Positions 38,701 through 51,974 of a DNA stretch of 64,000 nucleotides are shown here, piece after piece; within the stretch, counting starts at the first letter, position 1, and each line of letters starts with the position of its first letter. The notes beneath the pieces are model-generated. The model was not told where the DNA came from and did not search any database. It was given only the letters and a program-made list of their open reading frames with translations. Made by a program: the position numbers and the translations under genes. This stretch comes from Liolophura sinensis. Taxonomy: Eukaryota > Mollusca > Polyplacophora > Chitonida > Chitonidae. The DNA is taken from positions 1-64,000 of the forward strand of contig NW_027018064.1 in the NCBI RefSeq assembly GCF_032854445.1, in the 5' to 3' direction.

Positions 38701-41700
38701 TTACAGCAGACTGTATCAAGTACCTTGTGTTTTTCATGTACAAATGGTGTGGTTTTTCTACACGTAGATAAAGACATTGAGATTGTCTTCGACTTAGAAG
38801 TAAGGCAATTGCTGGGTGAGTTAAATGGGCTTAGCCCAAAGATTTGACGTCTTCTGGGCTACCGAAGGGCACATAACATATAGTCAAAAGTTGAATATAG
38901 TAATGACCAGTCGCGATGGTACAGAGTACAGTGTAGCCGATTTCAATTAACAAAAAGACCAGGCAAAAATGCAAAAGTGGAAAAATTGTTCCAGTGCTGT
39001 TGCTAAGAGGCTAATCCGACGTATTTTGTGACGAGAAATTGAATGGTGCAAACCGCGTTGCTCTCCGACTAATACCTTTGCCTGTAGTGACAATTGAATG
39101 ATCATTGATGTCATAATCACGTGCCCAGCAACGGCTCTTACTCCATGGAAACCAGGGAAATTTGCAATTTTTTAACAGCTGCCGATGCCTGGCCCAATTG
39201 CGCATCTTTTGGCACCTTACTGAAGTGGGTCAGTGTTCAGTTGTACTTTTTACAGGAGACTGTATCAAGTACCTTGTGTTTTTTATGTACAAATGGTCTG
39301 GTTTTTCTACACGTAGATAAAGACATTGAGATTGTCTTGCACTTAGAAGTAAGGCAACTGCTGGGTGAGTTAAATGGGCTTAGCCCAAAGATTTCAGGTC
39401 TTCTGGGCTACCGAAGGGCACATAACTTATAGTCAAAAGTTGAATATAGTAATGACCAGTCGCGATTGTACAGAGTACAGTGTAGCCGATTTCAATTAAC
39501 AAAAAGACCAGGCAAAAATGCAAAAGTGGAAAACCTGTTCCAGTGATGCTGGTAAGAAGCTGATCCGACGTATTTTGTGACGAGAAATCGAATGGTGCAA
39601 ACCGCGTTGCTCTCCGACCAATACTTTTGGCTGTAGGGACAATTGAATGATCATTGATGTCATAATCACGTGCCCAGCAACGGCTCTTACTCCATGGAAA
39701 CCATGGATATTTGCAATTTTTTAACAGCTGCCGATGCCTGGCCCACTTCCGCATCTTTTGGCACCTTATAAATGTGGGTCAGTGTTTAGTTGTACTTTTT
39801 ACAGCAGACTGTATCAAGTACCTTGTGTTTTTTATGTACAAATGGTGTGGTTTTTCTACACGTAGATAAAGACATTGAGATTGTCTTGGACTTAGAAGTA
39901 ACACAATTCCTGGGTGAGTTAAATGGGCTTGGCCCAAAGATTTCAGGTCTTCTGGGCTACCGAAGGGCACATAACTTATAGTCAAAAGTTGAATATAGTA
40001 ATGACCAGTCGCGATTGTACAGAGTACAGTGTAGCCGATTTCAATTAACAAAAAGACCAGGTAAAAATGCAAAAGTGGAAAAACTGTTCCAGTGCTGCTG
40101 GTAAGAGGCTAATCCGACGTATTTTGTGACGAGAAATCGAATGGTGCAAACCGCGTTGCTCTCCGACCAATACTTTTGGCTGTAGTGACAATTGAATGAT
40201 CATTTATGTCATAATTACGTGCCCAGCAACGGCTCTTACTCCATGGAAACCAGGGAAATTTGCAATTTTTCAACAGCTGCCGATGCCTGGCTCAATTCCG
40301 CATCTTTTGGCACCTTACTGAAGTGGGTCAGTGTTCAGTTGTACTTTTTACAGCAGACTGTATCAAGTACCTTGTGTTTTTTATGTACAAATGGTCTGGT
40401 TTTTCTACACGTAGATAAAGACATTGAGATTGTCTTGCACTTAGAAGTAAGGCAATTGCTGGGTGAGTTAAATGGGCTTGGCCCAAAGATTTCAGGTCTT
40501 CTGGGCTACCGAAGGGCACATAACATATAGTCAAAAGTTGAATATAGTAATGACCAGTCGCGATGGTACAGAGTACAGTGTAGCCGATTTCAATTAACAA
40601 AAAGACCAGGCAAAAATGCAAAAGTGGAAAAACTGTTCCAGTGCTACTAGTAAGAGGCTAATCCGACGTATTTTGTGACGAGAAATCGAATGGTGCAAAC
40701 CGCGTTGCTCTCCGACCAATACTTTTGGCTGTAGCGACAATTCAATGATCATTTATGTCATAATCACGTGCGTAGCAACGGCTCTTACTCCATGGAAACC
40801 AGGGAAATTTGCAATTTTTCAACAGCTGCCGATGCCTGGCTCAATTCCGAATCTTTTGGCACCTTACTGAAGTCGTTCAGTGTTCAGTTGTACTTTTTAC
40901 AGCAGACTGTATCAAGTACCTTGTTTTTTTTTTATGTACAAATGGTGTGGTTTTTCTACACGTAGATAAAGACATTGAGATTGTCTTGGACTTAGAAGTA
41001 AGACAATTGCTGGGTGAGTTAAATGGGCTTAGCCCAAAGATTTCAGGTCTTCTGGGCTACCGAAGGGCACATAACTTATAGTCAAAAGTTGAATATAGTA
41101 ATGACCAGTCGCGATTCTACAGAGTACAGTGTAGCCGATTTCAATTAACAAAAAGACCAGGCAAAAATGCAAAAGTGGAAAAAATATTCCAGTGTTGCTG
41201 GTAAGACGCTAATCCGACGTATTTTGTGACGAGAAATCGAATGGTGCAATCCGCGTTGCTCTCCGACCAATACTTTTGGCTGTAGCGACAATTGAATAAT
41301 CATTTATGTCATAATTACGTGCATACCAACGGCTCTTACTCCATGGAAACCAGGGAAATTTGCAATTTTTCAACAGCTGCCGATGCCTGGCTCAATTCCG
41401 CATCTTTTGGCACTTTACTGAAGTGGGTCAGTGTTCAGTTGTACTTTTTACAGCAGACTGTATCAAGAACCTTGTGTTTTATATGTACAAATGGTGTGGT
41501 TTTTCTACACCTAGATAAAGACATTGAGATTGTCTTCGACTTAGAAGTAAGGCAATTGCTGGGTGAGTTAAATGGGCTTGGCCCAAAGATTTCAGGTCTT
41601 CTGGGCTACCGAAGGGCACATAACATATAGTCAAAAGTTGAATATAGTAATGACCAGTCGCGATTGTACAGAGTACAGTGTAGCCGATTTCAATTAACAA

Positions 41701-42313
41701 AAAGACCAGGTAAAAATGCAAAAGTGGAAAAACTGTTCCAGTGTTGCTGGTAAGAGGCTAATCCGACGTATTTTATGACGAGAAATCGAATGGTGCAAAC
41801 TGCGTTGCTCTCCGACCAATACTTTTGGCTGTAGTGACAATTGAATGATCATTTATGTCATAATCACGTGCCCAGCAACGTCTCTTACTCCATGGAAACC
41901 AGGGAAATTTGCAATTTTTCAACAGCTGCCGATACCTGGCTCAATTCCGCATCTTTTGGCGCCTTATTCAAGTGGGATTGCGGTCAGTTGTACTTTTTAC
42001 AGCAGACTGTATCAAGTACCTTGTGTTTTTCACGTACAAATGGTCTGGTTTTTCTACACGTAGATAAAGACATTGAGATTGTCTTGCATTTAGAAGTAAG
42101 GCAATTGCTGGGTGAGTTAAATGGGCTTAGCCCAAAGATTTCAGGTCTTCTGGGCTACCGAAGGGCACATAACATATAGTCAAAAGTTGAATATAGTAAT
42201 GACCAGTCGCGATTGTACAGAGTACAGTGTAGCCGATTTCAATTAACAAAAAGACCAGGCAAAAATGCAAAAGTGGAAAACCTGTTCCAGTGCTGCTGGT
42301 AAGAAGCTGATCC
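35723..42313 (+). repeat. Units U66-U77, segment with a 6-unit echo
   Basis: Twelve full units of 549-551 bp. U66-U69 and U72-U75 share markers at a shift of about 3294 bp: 'ggaaaacctgttccag' with 'aagaagctgatccg', 'tgctactagtaag' and 'ttccgaatctt'. U77 ends with the same 'aacctg...aagctgatccg' tail, which then becomes the boundary of the next higher-order repeat. The similarity is partial, so I treat it as an older or more scrambled periodicity. Confidence 0.85.
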
Positions 42314-43961
42314 GACGTATTTTGTGACGAGAAATCGAATGGTGCAAACTGAGTTGCTCTCCGACCAATACTTTTGGCTGTAGCGACAAATAAATAATCA
42401 TTGATGTCATAATCACGTGCGTAGCAACGGCTCTTACTCCATGGAAACCAGGGAAATTTGCAATTTTTCAACAGCTGCCGATGCCTGGCTCAATTCCGCA
42501 TCTTTTGGCACCTTACTGAAGTGGGTCAGTGTTCAGTTGTACTTTTTACAGCAGACTGTATCAAGTACCTTGTGTTTTTCATGTACAAATGGTGTGGTTT
42601 TTCTACACGTAGATAAAGACATTGAGATTATCTTGGACTTAGAAGTAAGACAATTGCTGGGTGAGTTAAATGGGCTTGGCCCAAAGATTTGGACGTCTTC
42701 TGGGCTACCGAAGGGCACATAACATATAGTCAAAAGTTGAATATAGTAATGACCAGTCGCGATTGTACAGAGTACAGTGTAGCCGATTTCAATTAACAAA
42801 AAGACCAGGCAAAAATGCAAAAGTGGAAAAATTGTTCCAGTGCTGCTGGTAAGAGGCTAATCCGACGTATTTTGTGACGAGAAATCGAATGGTGCAAACC
42901 GCGTTGCTCTCCGACCAATACTTTTGGCTGTAGCGACAATTGAATGATCATTGATGTCATAATCACGTGCATACCAACGGCTCTTCCTCCATGGAAACCA
43001 GGGAAATTTGCAATTTTTCAAAAGCTGCCGATGCCTGGCTCAATTCCGCATCTTGTGGCACCTTACTGAAGTGGGTCAGTGTTCAGTTGTACTTTTTACA
43101 GCAGACTGTATCAAGTACCTTGTGTTTTTCACGTACAAATGGTCTGGTTTTTCTACACGTAGATAAAGACATTGAGATTGTCTTGCACTTAGAAGTAAAG
43201 CAATTGCTGGGTGAGTTAAATGGGCTTGGCCCAAAGATTTCAGGTCTTCTGGGCTACCGAAGGGCACATAACTTATAGTCAAAAGTTGAATATAGTAATG
43301 ACCAGTCGCGATTGTACAGAGTACAGTGTAGCCGATTTCAATTAACAAAAAGACCAGGCAAAAATGCAAAAGTGGAAAACCTGTTCCAGTGCTGCTGGTA
43401 AGAAGCTAATCCGACGTATTTTGTGACGAGAAATCGAATGGTGCAAACCGCGTTGCTCTCCGACCAATACTTTTGGCTGTAGCGACAATTGAATGATCAT
43501 TGATGTCATAATCACTTGCCCAGCAACGTCTCTTACTCCATGGAAACCATGGAAATTTGCAATTTTTCAACAGCTGCCGATGCCTGGCTCAATTCCGCAT
43601 CTTGTGGCACCTTACTGAAGTGGGTCAGTGTTCAGTTGTACTTTTTACAGCAGACTGTATCAAGTACCGTGTGATTTTTATGTACAAATGGTGTGGTTTT
43701 TCTACACGTAGATAAAGACATTGAGATTGTCTTGCACTTAGAAGTAAAGCAATTGCTGGGTGAGTTAAATGGGCTTGGCCCAAAGATTTCAGGTCTTCTG
43801 GGCTACCGAAGGGCACATAACTTATAGTCAAAAGTTGAATATAGTAATGACCAGTCGCGATTGTACAGAGTACAGTGTAGCCGATTTCAATTAACAAAAA
43901 GACCAGGCAAAAATGCAAAAGTGGAAAAACTGTTCCAGTGTTGCTGGTATGAGGCTAATCC

Positions 43962-44356
43962 GACGTATTTTGTGACGAGAAATCGAATGGTGCAAACCGC
44001 GTTGCTCTCCGACCAATACTTTTGGCTGTAGCGACAATTCAATGATCATTGATGTCATAATCACGTGCCCAGCAACGGCTCTTACTCCATGGAAACCATG
44101 GATATTTGCAATTTTTTAACAGCTGCCGATGCCTGGCCTAATTCCGCATCTTTTGGCACCTTATAAATGTGGGTCAGTTTTTAGTTGTACTTTTTACAGC
44201 AGACTGTATCAAGTACCTTGTGTTTTTCACGTACAAATGTTGTGGTTTTTCGCGATTGTACAGAGTACAGTGTAGCCCGTTTCAATTAACAAAAAGACCA
44301 GGCAAAAATGCAAAAGTGGAAAAACTGTTCCAGTGCTACTAGTAAGAGGATAATCC
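43962..44356 (+). repeat. Short 395-bp unit U81
   Basis: The deletion junction 'ggtttttcgcgattg' falls near 44251 and removes unit phases 291-444 (154 bp). It carries 'acaaatgttgtgg' and a 14-bp palindrome TCAATGATCATTGA. First short unit in the window. Confidence 0.95.
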
Positions 44357-45455
44357 GACGTATTTTGTGACGAGAAATCGAATGGTGCAATCCGCGTTGC
44401 TCTCCGACCAATACTTTTGGCTGTAGCGACAATTGAATGATCATTTATGTCATAATCACGTGCGTAGCAACGGCTCTTACTCCATGGAAACCAGGGAAAT
44501 TTGCAATTTTTCAACAGCTGCCGATGCCTGGCTCAATTCCGCATCTTTTGGCACCTTACTGAAGTGGGTCAGTGTTCAGTTGTACTTTTTACAGCAGACT
44601 GTATCAAGTACCTTGTGTTTTTCATGTACAAATGGTGTGGTTTTTCTACACGTAGATGAAGACATTGAGATTGTCTTGCACTTAGAAGTAAGGCAATTGC
44701 TGGGTGAGTTAAATGGGCTGAGCCCAAAGATTTCAGGTCTTCTGGGCTACCGAAGGGCACATAACTTATAGTCAAAAGTTGAATATAGTAATGACCAGTC
44801 GCGATGGTACATAGTACAGTGTAGCCGATTTCAATTAACAAAAAGACCAGGCAAAAATGCAAAAGTGGAAAAATTGTTCCAGTGCTGCTGGTAAGAGGCT
44901 AATCCGACGTATTTTGTGACGAGAAATCGAATGGTGCAAACCGCGTTGCTCTCCGACCAATACTTTTGGCTGTAGTGACAATTGAATGATCGTTGATGTC
45001 ATAATCACGTGCCCAGCAACGTCTCTTACTCCATGGAAACCAGGGAAATTTGCAATTTTTCAACAGCTGCCGATGCCTGGCTCAATTCCGCATCTTTTGG
45101 CACCTTACTGAAGTGGGTCAGTGTTCAGTTGTTCTTTTTACAGCAGACTGTATCAAGTATCGTGTGTTTTTTATGTACAAATGGTCTGGTTTTTCTACAC
45201 GTAGATAAAGACATTGAGATTGTCTTGCACTTAGAAGTAAGACAAATGCTGGGTGAGTTAAATGGGCTTAGCCCAAAGATATCAGGTCTTCTGGGCTACC
45301 GAAGGGCACATAACTTATAGTCAAAAGTTGAATATAGTAATGACCAGTCGCGATTGTACAGAGTACAGTGTAGCCGATTTCAATTAACAAAAAGACCAGG
45401 CAAAAATGGAAAAGTGGAAAAAACCGTTCCAGTGTTGCTGGTATGAGGCTAATCC

Positions 45456-45850
45456 GACGTATTTTGTGACGAGAAATCGAATGGTGCAAACTGCGTTGCT
45501 CTCCGACCAATACTTTTGGCTGTAGCGACAATTGAATGATCATTGATGTCATAATTACGTGTCCAGCAACGGCTCTTACTCCATGGAAACCATGGATATT
45601 TGCAATTTTTTAACAGCTGCCGATGCCTGGCCCAATTCCGCATCTTTTGGCACCTTATAAATGTGGGTCAGTTTTTAGTTGTACTTTTTACAGCAGACTG
45701 TATCAAGTACCTTGTGTTTTTCACGTACAAATGGTGTGGTTTTTCGCGATTGTACAGAGTACAGTGTAGCCGGTTTCAATTAACAAAAAGACCAAGCAAA
45801 AATGCAAAAGTGGAAAAATTGTTCCAGTGCTACTAGTAAGAGGCTAATCC
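45456..45850 (+). repeat. Short 395-bp unit U84
   Basis: Same junction near 45745. Differs from U81 in 'cgtgtccagcaac', 'ggcccaattcc' and 'gaccaagcaaaa', so it is a second lineage of the short form. Confidence 0.95.
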
Positions 45851-48046
45851 GACGTATTTTGTGACAAGAAATCGAATGGTGCAATCCGCGTTGCTCTCCG
45901 ACCAATACTTTTGGCTGTAGTGACAATTGAATAATCATTTATGTCATAATCACGTGCGTAGCAACGGCTATTACTCCATGGAAACCAGGGAAATTTGCAA
46001 TTTTTCAACAGCTGCCGATGCCTGGCTCAATTCCGCATCTTTTGGCACCTTACTGAAGTGGGCCAGTGTTCAGATGTACTTTTTACAGCAGACTGTATCA
46101 AGTACCTTGTCTTTTTCATGTACAAATGGTGTGGTTTTTCTACACGTAGATAAAGACATTGACATTGTCTTCGACTTAGAAGTAAGACAATTGCTGGGTG
46201 AGTTAAATGGGCTTGGCCCAAAGATTTCAGGTCTTCTGGGCTACCGAAGGGCACATAACTTATAGTCAAAAGTTGAATATAGTAATGACCAGTCGCGATT
46301 GTACAGAGTACAGTGTAGCCGATTTCAATTAACAAAAAGACCAGGCAAAAATGCAAAAGTGGAAAACCTGTTCCAGTGCTGCTGGTAAGAAGCTGATCCG
46401 ACGTATTTTGTGACGAGAAATCGAATGGTGCAAACTGAGTTGCTCTCCGACCAATACTTTTGGCTGTAGCGACAAATAAATAATCATTGATGTCATAATC
46501 ACGTGCGTAGCAACGGCTCTTACTCCATGGAAACCAGGGAAATTTGCAATTTTTCAACAGCTGCCGATGCCTGGCTCAATTCCGCATCTTTTGGCACCTT
46601 ACTGAAGTGGGTCAGTGTTCAGTTGTACTTTTTACAGCAGACTGTATCAAGTACCTTGTGTTTTTCATGTACAAATGGTGTGGTTTTTCTACACGTAGAT
46701 AAAGACATTGAGATTGTCTTGGACTTAGAAGTAAGACAATTGCTGGGTGAGTTAAATGGGCTTGGCCCAAAGATTTGACGTCTTCTGGGCTACCGAAGGG
46801 CACATAACATATAGTCAAAAGTTGAATATAGTAATGACCAGTCGCGATTGTACAGAGTACAGTGTAGCCGATTTCAATTAACAAAAAGACCAGGCAAAAA
46901 TGCAAAAGTGGAAAAATTGTTCCAGTGCTGCTGGTAAGAGGCTAATCCGACGTATTTTGTGACGAGAAATCGAATGGTGCAAACCGCGTTGCTCTCCGAC
47001 CAATACTTTTGGCTGTAGGGACAATTGAATGATCATTGATGTCATAATCACGTGCATACCAACGGCTCTTCCTCCATGGAAACCAGGGAAATTTGCAATT
47101 TTTCAAAAGCTGCCGATGCCTGGCTCAATTCCGCATCTTGTGGCACCTTACTGAAGTGGGTCAGTGTTCAGTTGTACTTTTTACAGCAGACTGTATCAAG
47201 TACCTTGTGTTTTTCACGTACAAATGGTCTGGTTTTTCTACACGTAGATAAAGACATTGAGATTGTCTTGCACTTAGAAGTAAAGCAATTGCTGGGTGAG
47301 TTAAATGGGCTTGGCCCAAAGATTTCAGGTCTTCTGGGCTACCGAAGGGCACATAACTTATAGTCAAAAGTTGAATATAGTAATGACCAGTCGCGATTGT
47401 ACAGAGTACAGTGTAGCCGATTTCAATTAACAAAAAGACCAGGCAAAAATGCAAAAGTGGAAAACCTGTTCCAGTGCTGCTGGTAAGAAGCTAATCCGAC
47501 GTATTTTGTGACGAGAAATCGAATGGTGCAAACCGCGTTGCTCTCCGACCAATACTTTTGGCTGTAGCGACAATTGAATGATCATTGATGTCATAATCAC
47601 TTGCCCAGCAACGTCTCTTACTCCATGGAAACCATGGAAATTTGCAATTTTTCAACAGCTGCCGATGCCTGGCTCAATTCCGCATCTTGTGGCACCTTAC
47701 TGAAGTGGGTCAGTGTTCAGTTGTACTTTTTACAGCAGACTGTATCAAGTACCGTGTGATTTTTATGTACAAATGGTGTGGTTTTTCTACACGTAGATAA
47801 AGACATTGAGATTGTCTTGCACTTAGAAGTAAAGCAATTGCTGGGTGAGTTAAATGGGCTTGGCCCAAAGATTTCAGGTCTTCTGGGCTACCGAAGGGCA
47901 CATAACTTATAGTCAAAAGTTGAATATAGTAATGACCAGTCGCGATTGTACAGAGTACAGTGTAGCCGATTTCAATTAACAAAAAGACCAGGCAAAAATG
48001 CAAAAGTGGAAAAACTGTTCCAGTGTTGCTGGTATGAGGCTAATCC

Positions 48047-48441
48047 GACGTATTTTGTGACGAGAAATCGAATGGTGCAAACCGCGTTGCTCTCCGACCA
48101 ATACTTTTGGCTGTAGCGACAATTCAATGATCATTGATGTCATAATCACGTGCCCAGCAACGGCTCTTACTCCATGGAAACCATGGATATTTGCAATTTT
48201 TTAACAGCTGCCGATGCCTGGCCTAATTCCGCATCTTTTGGCACCTTATAAATGTGGGTCAGTTTTTAGTTGTACTTTTTACAGCAGACTGTATCAAGTA
48301 CCTTGTGTTTTTCACGTACAAATGTTGTGGTTTTTCGCGATTGTACAGAGTACAGTGTAGCCCGTTTCAATTAACAAAAAGACCAGGCAAAAATGCAAAA
48401 GTGGAAAAACTGTTCCAGTGCTACTAGTAAGAGGATAATCC
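48047..48441 (+). repeat. Short 395-bp unit U89
   Basis: Copy of U81 in higher-order repeat B; junction near 48326, with the same 'acaaatgttgtgg' and 'gtagcccgtttc' alleles. Confidence 0.95.
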
Positions 48442-48990
48442 GACGTATTTTGTGACGAGAAATCGAATGGTGCAATCCGCGTTGCTCTCCGACCAATACT
48501 TTTGGCTGTAGTGACAATTGAATGATCGTTGATGTCATAATCACGTGCCCAGCAACGTCTCTTACTCCATGGAAACCAGGGAAATTTGCAATTTTTCAAC
48601 AGCTGCCGATGCCTGGCTCAATTCCGCATCTTTTGGCACCTTACTGAAGTGGGTCAGTGTTCAGTTGTTCTTTTTACAGCAGACTGTATCAAGTATCGTG
48701 TGTTTTTTATGTACAAATGGTCTGGTTTTTCTACACGTAGATAAAGACATTGAGATTGTCTTGCACTTAGAAGTAAGACAAATGCTGGGTGAGTTAAATG
48801 GGCTTAGCCCAAAGATATCAGGTCTTCTGGGCTACCGAAGGGCACATAACTTATAGTCAAAAGTTGAATATAGTAATGACCAGTCGCGATTGTACAGAGT
48901 ACAGTGTAGCCGATTTCAATTAACAAAAAGACCAGGCAAAAATGGAAAAGTGGAAAAACCGTTCCAGTGTTGCTGGTATGAGGCTAATCC

Positions 48991-49385
48991 GACGTATTTT
49001 GTGACGAGAAATCGAATGGTGCAAACTGCGTTGCTCTCCGACCAATACTTTTGGCTGTAGCGACAATTGAATGATCATTGATGTCATAATTACGTGTCCA
49101 GCAACGGCTCTTACTCCATGGAAACCATGGATATTTGCAATTTTTTAACAGCTGCCGATGCCTGGCCCAATTCCGCATCTTTTGGCACCTTATAAATGTG
49201 GGTCAGTTTTTAGTTGTACTTTTTACAGCAGACTGTATCAAGTACCTTGTGTTTTTCACGTACAAATGGTGTGGTTTTTCGCGATTGTACAGAGTACAGT
49301 GTAGCCGGTTTCAATTAACAAAAAGACCAAGCAAAAATGCAAAAGTGGAAAAATTGTTCCAGTGCTACTAGTAAGAGGCTAATCC
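48991..49385 (+). repeat. Short 395-bp unit U91
   Basis: Copy of U84 in higher-order repeat B; junction near 49280. It directly follows the hybrid unit U90. Confidence 0.95.
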
Positions 49386-51579
49386 GACGTATTTTGTGAC
49401 AAGAAATCGAATGGTGCAATCCGCGTTGCTCTCCGACCAATACTTTTGGGCTGTAGTGACAATTGAATAATCATTTATGTCATAATCACGTGCGTAGCAA
49501 CGGCTATCTAGCTCCATGGAAACCAGGGAAATTTGCAATTTTCAACAGCTGCCGATGCCTGGCTCAATTCCGCATCTTTTGGCACCTTACTGAAGTGGGC
49601 CAGTGTTCAGATGTACTTTTTACAGCAGACTGTATCAAGTACCTTGTCTTTTTCATGTACAAATGGTGTGGTTTTTCTACACGTAGATAAAGACATTGAC
49701 ATTGTCTTCGACTTAGAAGTAAGACAATTGCTGGGTGAGTTAAATGGGCTTGGCCCAAAGATTTCAGGTCTTCTGGGCTACCGAGGGCACATAACTTATA
49801 GTCAAAAGTTGAATATAGTAATGACCAGTCGCGATTGTACAGAGTACAGTGTAGCCGATTTCAATTAACAAAAAGACCAGGCAAAATGCAAAAGTGGAAA
49901 ACCTGTTCCAGTGCTGCTGGTAAGAAGCTGATCCGACGTATTTTGTGACGAGAATCGAATGGTGCAAACTGAGTTGCTCTCCGACCAATACTTTTGGCTG
50001 TAGCGACAAATAAATAATCATTGATGTCATAATCACGTGCGTAGCAACGGCTCTTACTCCATGGAAACAAGGGAAATTTGCAATTTTTCAACAGCTGCCG
50101 ATGCCTGGCTCAATCCGCATCTTTGGCACCTTACTGAAGTGGGTCAGTGTTCAGTTGTACTTTTTACAGCAGACTGTATCAAGTACCTTTTGTTTTTCAT
50201 GTACAAATGGTGTGGTTTTTCTACACGTAGATAAAGACATTGAGATTGTCTTGGACTTAGAAGTAAGACAATTGCTGGGTGAGTTAAATGGGCTTGGCCC
50301 AAAGATTTGACGTCTTCTGGGCTACCGAAGGGCACATAACATATAGTCAAAAGTTGAATATAGTAATGACCAGTCGCGATTGTACAGAGTACAGTGTAGC
50401 CGATTTCAATTAACAAAAAGACCAGGCAAAAATGCAAAAGTGGAAAAATTGTTCCAGTGCTGCTGGTAAGAGGGCTAATCCGACGTATTTTGTGACGAGA
50501 AATCGAATGGTGCAAACCGCGTTGCTCTCCGACCAATACTTTTGGCTGTAGGGACAATTGAATGATCATTGATGTCATAATCACGTGCATACCAACGGCT
50601 CTTCCTCCATGGAAACCAGGGAAATTTGCAATTTTTCAAAGCTGCCGATGCCTGGCTCAATTCCGCATCTTGTGGCACCTACTGAAGTGGGTCAGTGTTC
50701 AGTTGTACTTTTTACAGCAGACTGTATCAAGTACCATTGTGTTTTTCACGTACAAATGGTCTGGTTTTCTACACGTAGATAAAGACATTGAGATTGTCTT
50801 GCACTTAGAAGTAAAGCAATTGCTGGGTGAGTTAAATGGGCTTGGCCCAAAGATTTCAGGTCTTCTGGGCTACCGAAGGGCACATAACTTATAGTCAAAA
50901 GTTGAATATAGTAATGGACCAGTCGCGATTGTACAGAGTACAGTGTAGCCGATTTCAATTAACAAAAAGACCAGGCAAAAATGCAAAAGTGGAAAACCTG
51001 TTCCAGTGCTGCTGGTAAGAAGCTAATCCGACGTATTTTGTGACGAGAAATCGAATGGTGCAAACCGCCGTTGCTCTCCGACCAATACTTTTGGCTGTAG
51101 CGACAATTGAATGATCATTGATGTCATAATCACTTGCCCAGCAACGTCCTCTTACTCCATGGAAACCATGGAAATTTGCAATTTTTCAACAGCTGCCGAT
51201 GCCTGGCTCAATTCCGCATCTTGTGGCACCTTACTGAAGTGGGTCAGTGTTCAGTTGTACTTTTTACAGCAGACTGTATCAAGTACCGTGTGATTTTTAT
51301 GTACAAATGGTGTGGTTTTTCTACACGTAGATAAAGACATTGAGATTGTCTTGCACTTAGAAGTAAAGCAATTGCTGGGTGAGTTAAATGGGCTTGGCCC
51401 AAAGATTTCAGGTCTTCTGGGCTACCGAAGGGCACATAACTTATAGTCAAAAGTTGAATATAGTAATGACCAGTCGCGATTGTACAGAGTACAGTGTAGC
51501 CGATTTCAATTAACAAAAAGACCAGGCAAAAATGCAAAGTGGAAAAACTGTTCCAGTGTTGCTGGTATGAGGCTAATCC

Positions 51580-51974
51580 GACGTATTTTGTGACGAGAAA
51601 ATCGAATGGTGCAAACCGCGTTGCTCTCCGACAATACTTTTGGCTGTAGCGACAATTCAATGATCATTGATGTCATAATCACGTGCCCAGCAACGGCTCT
51701 TACTCCATGGAAACCATGGATATTTGCAATTTTTTAACAGCTGCCGATGCCTGGCCTAATTCCGCATCTTTTGGCACCTTATAAATGTGGGTCAGTTTTT
51801 AGTTGTACTTTTTACAGCAGACTGTATCAAGTACCTTGTGTTTTTCACGTACAAATGTTGTGGTTTTCGCGATTGTACAGAGTACAGTGTAGCCCGTTTC
51901 AATTAACAAAAAGACCAGGCAAAATAGCAAAAGTGGCAAAAACTGTTCCAGTGCTACTAGTAAGAGGATAATCC
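51580..51974 (+). repeat. Short 395-bp unit U96
   Basis: Copy of U81 in higher-order repeat C; junction near 51868 with one T fewer. Compensating one-base indels ('ccgacaatac', 'aaaatagcaaaagtggc') lie in the indel-rich patch. Confidence 0.93.

Larger units (their letters stand above)
42314..46399 (+). repeat. Eight-unit higher-order repeat, copy A (U78-U85)
   Basis: The order is full, full, full, short (U81), full, full, short (U84), full, totalling 4086 bp. Diagnostic alleles in order: 'gacaaataaataatc' in U78; 'gctcttcctccatgg' and 'atcttgtggcacc' in U79; 'aatcacttgcccagc' in U80; 'acaaatgttgtgg' in U81; 'gtagatgaagac' in U82; 'gatcgttgatg' in U83; 'cgtgtccagc' in U84; and 'gggccagtgttcagatg' in U85. 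The same series returns twice in the following 7.6 kb. Confidence 0.95.
46400..49934 (+). repeat. Seven-unit higher-order repeat, copy B (U86-U92), one unit lost
   Basis: This copy (3535 bp) runs U78-like, U79-like, U80-like, short U81-like, then a hybrid U90, short U84-like and U85-like. U90 begins with U82 alleles ('gaggataatccg', 'gcaatccgcg') and continues with U83 alleles ('gtagtgac', 'gatcgttgatg'), so one 549-bp unit is missing compared with A and C. U92 already shows the one-base indels that become dense in copy C. Confidence 0.93.

Noticed and set aside
46027-46557. 176-codon open frame, - strand
   Set aside because: It spans two units with no conserved start or stop in the copies, and the equivalent stretch in copy C is broken. 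It is a chance frame in a repeat.
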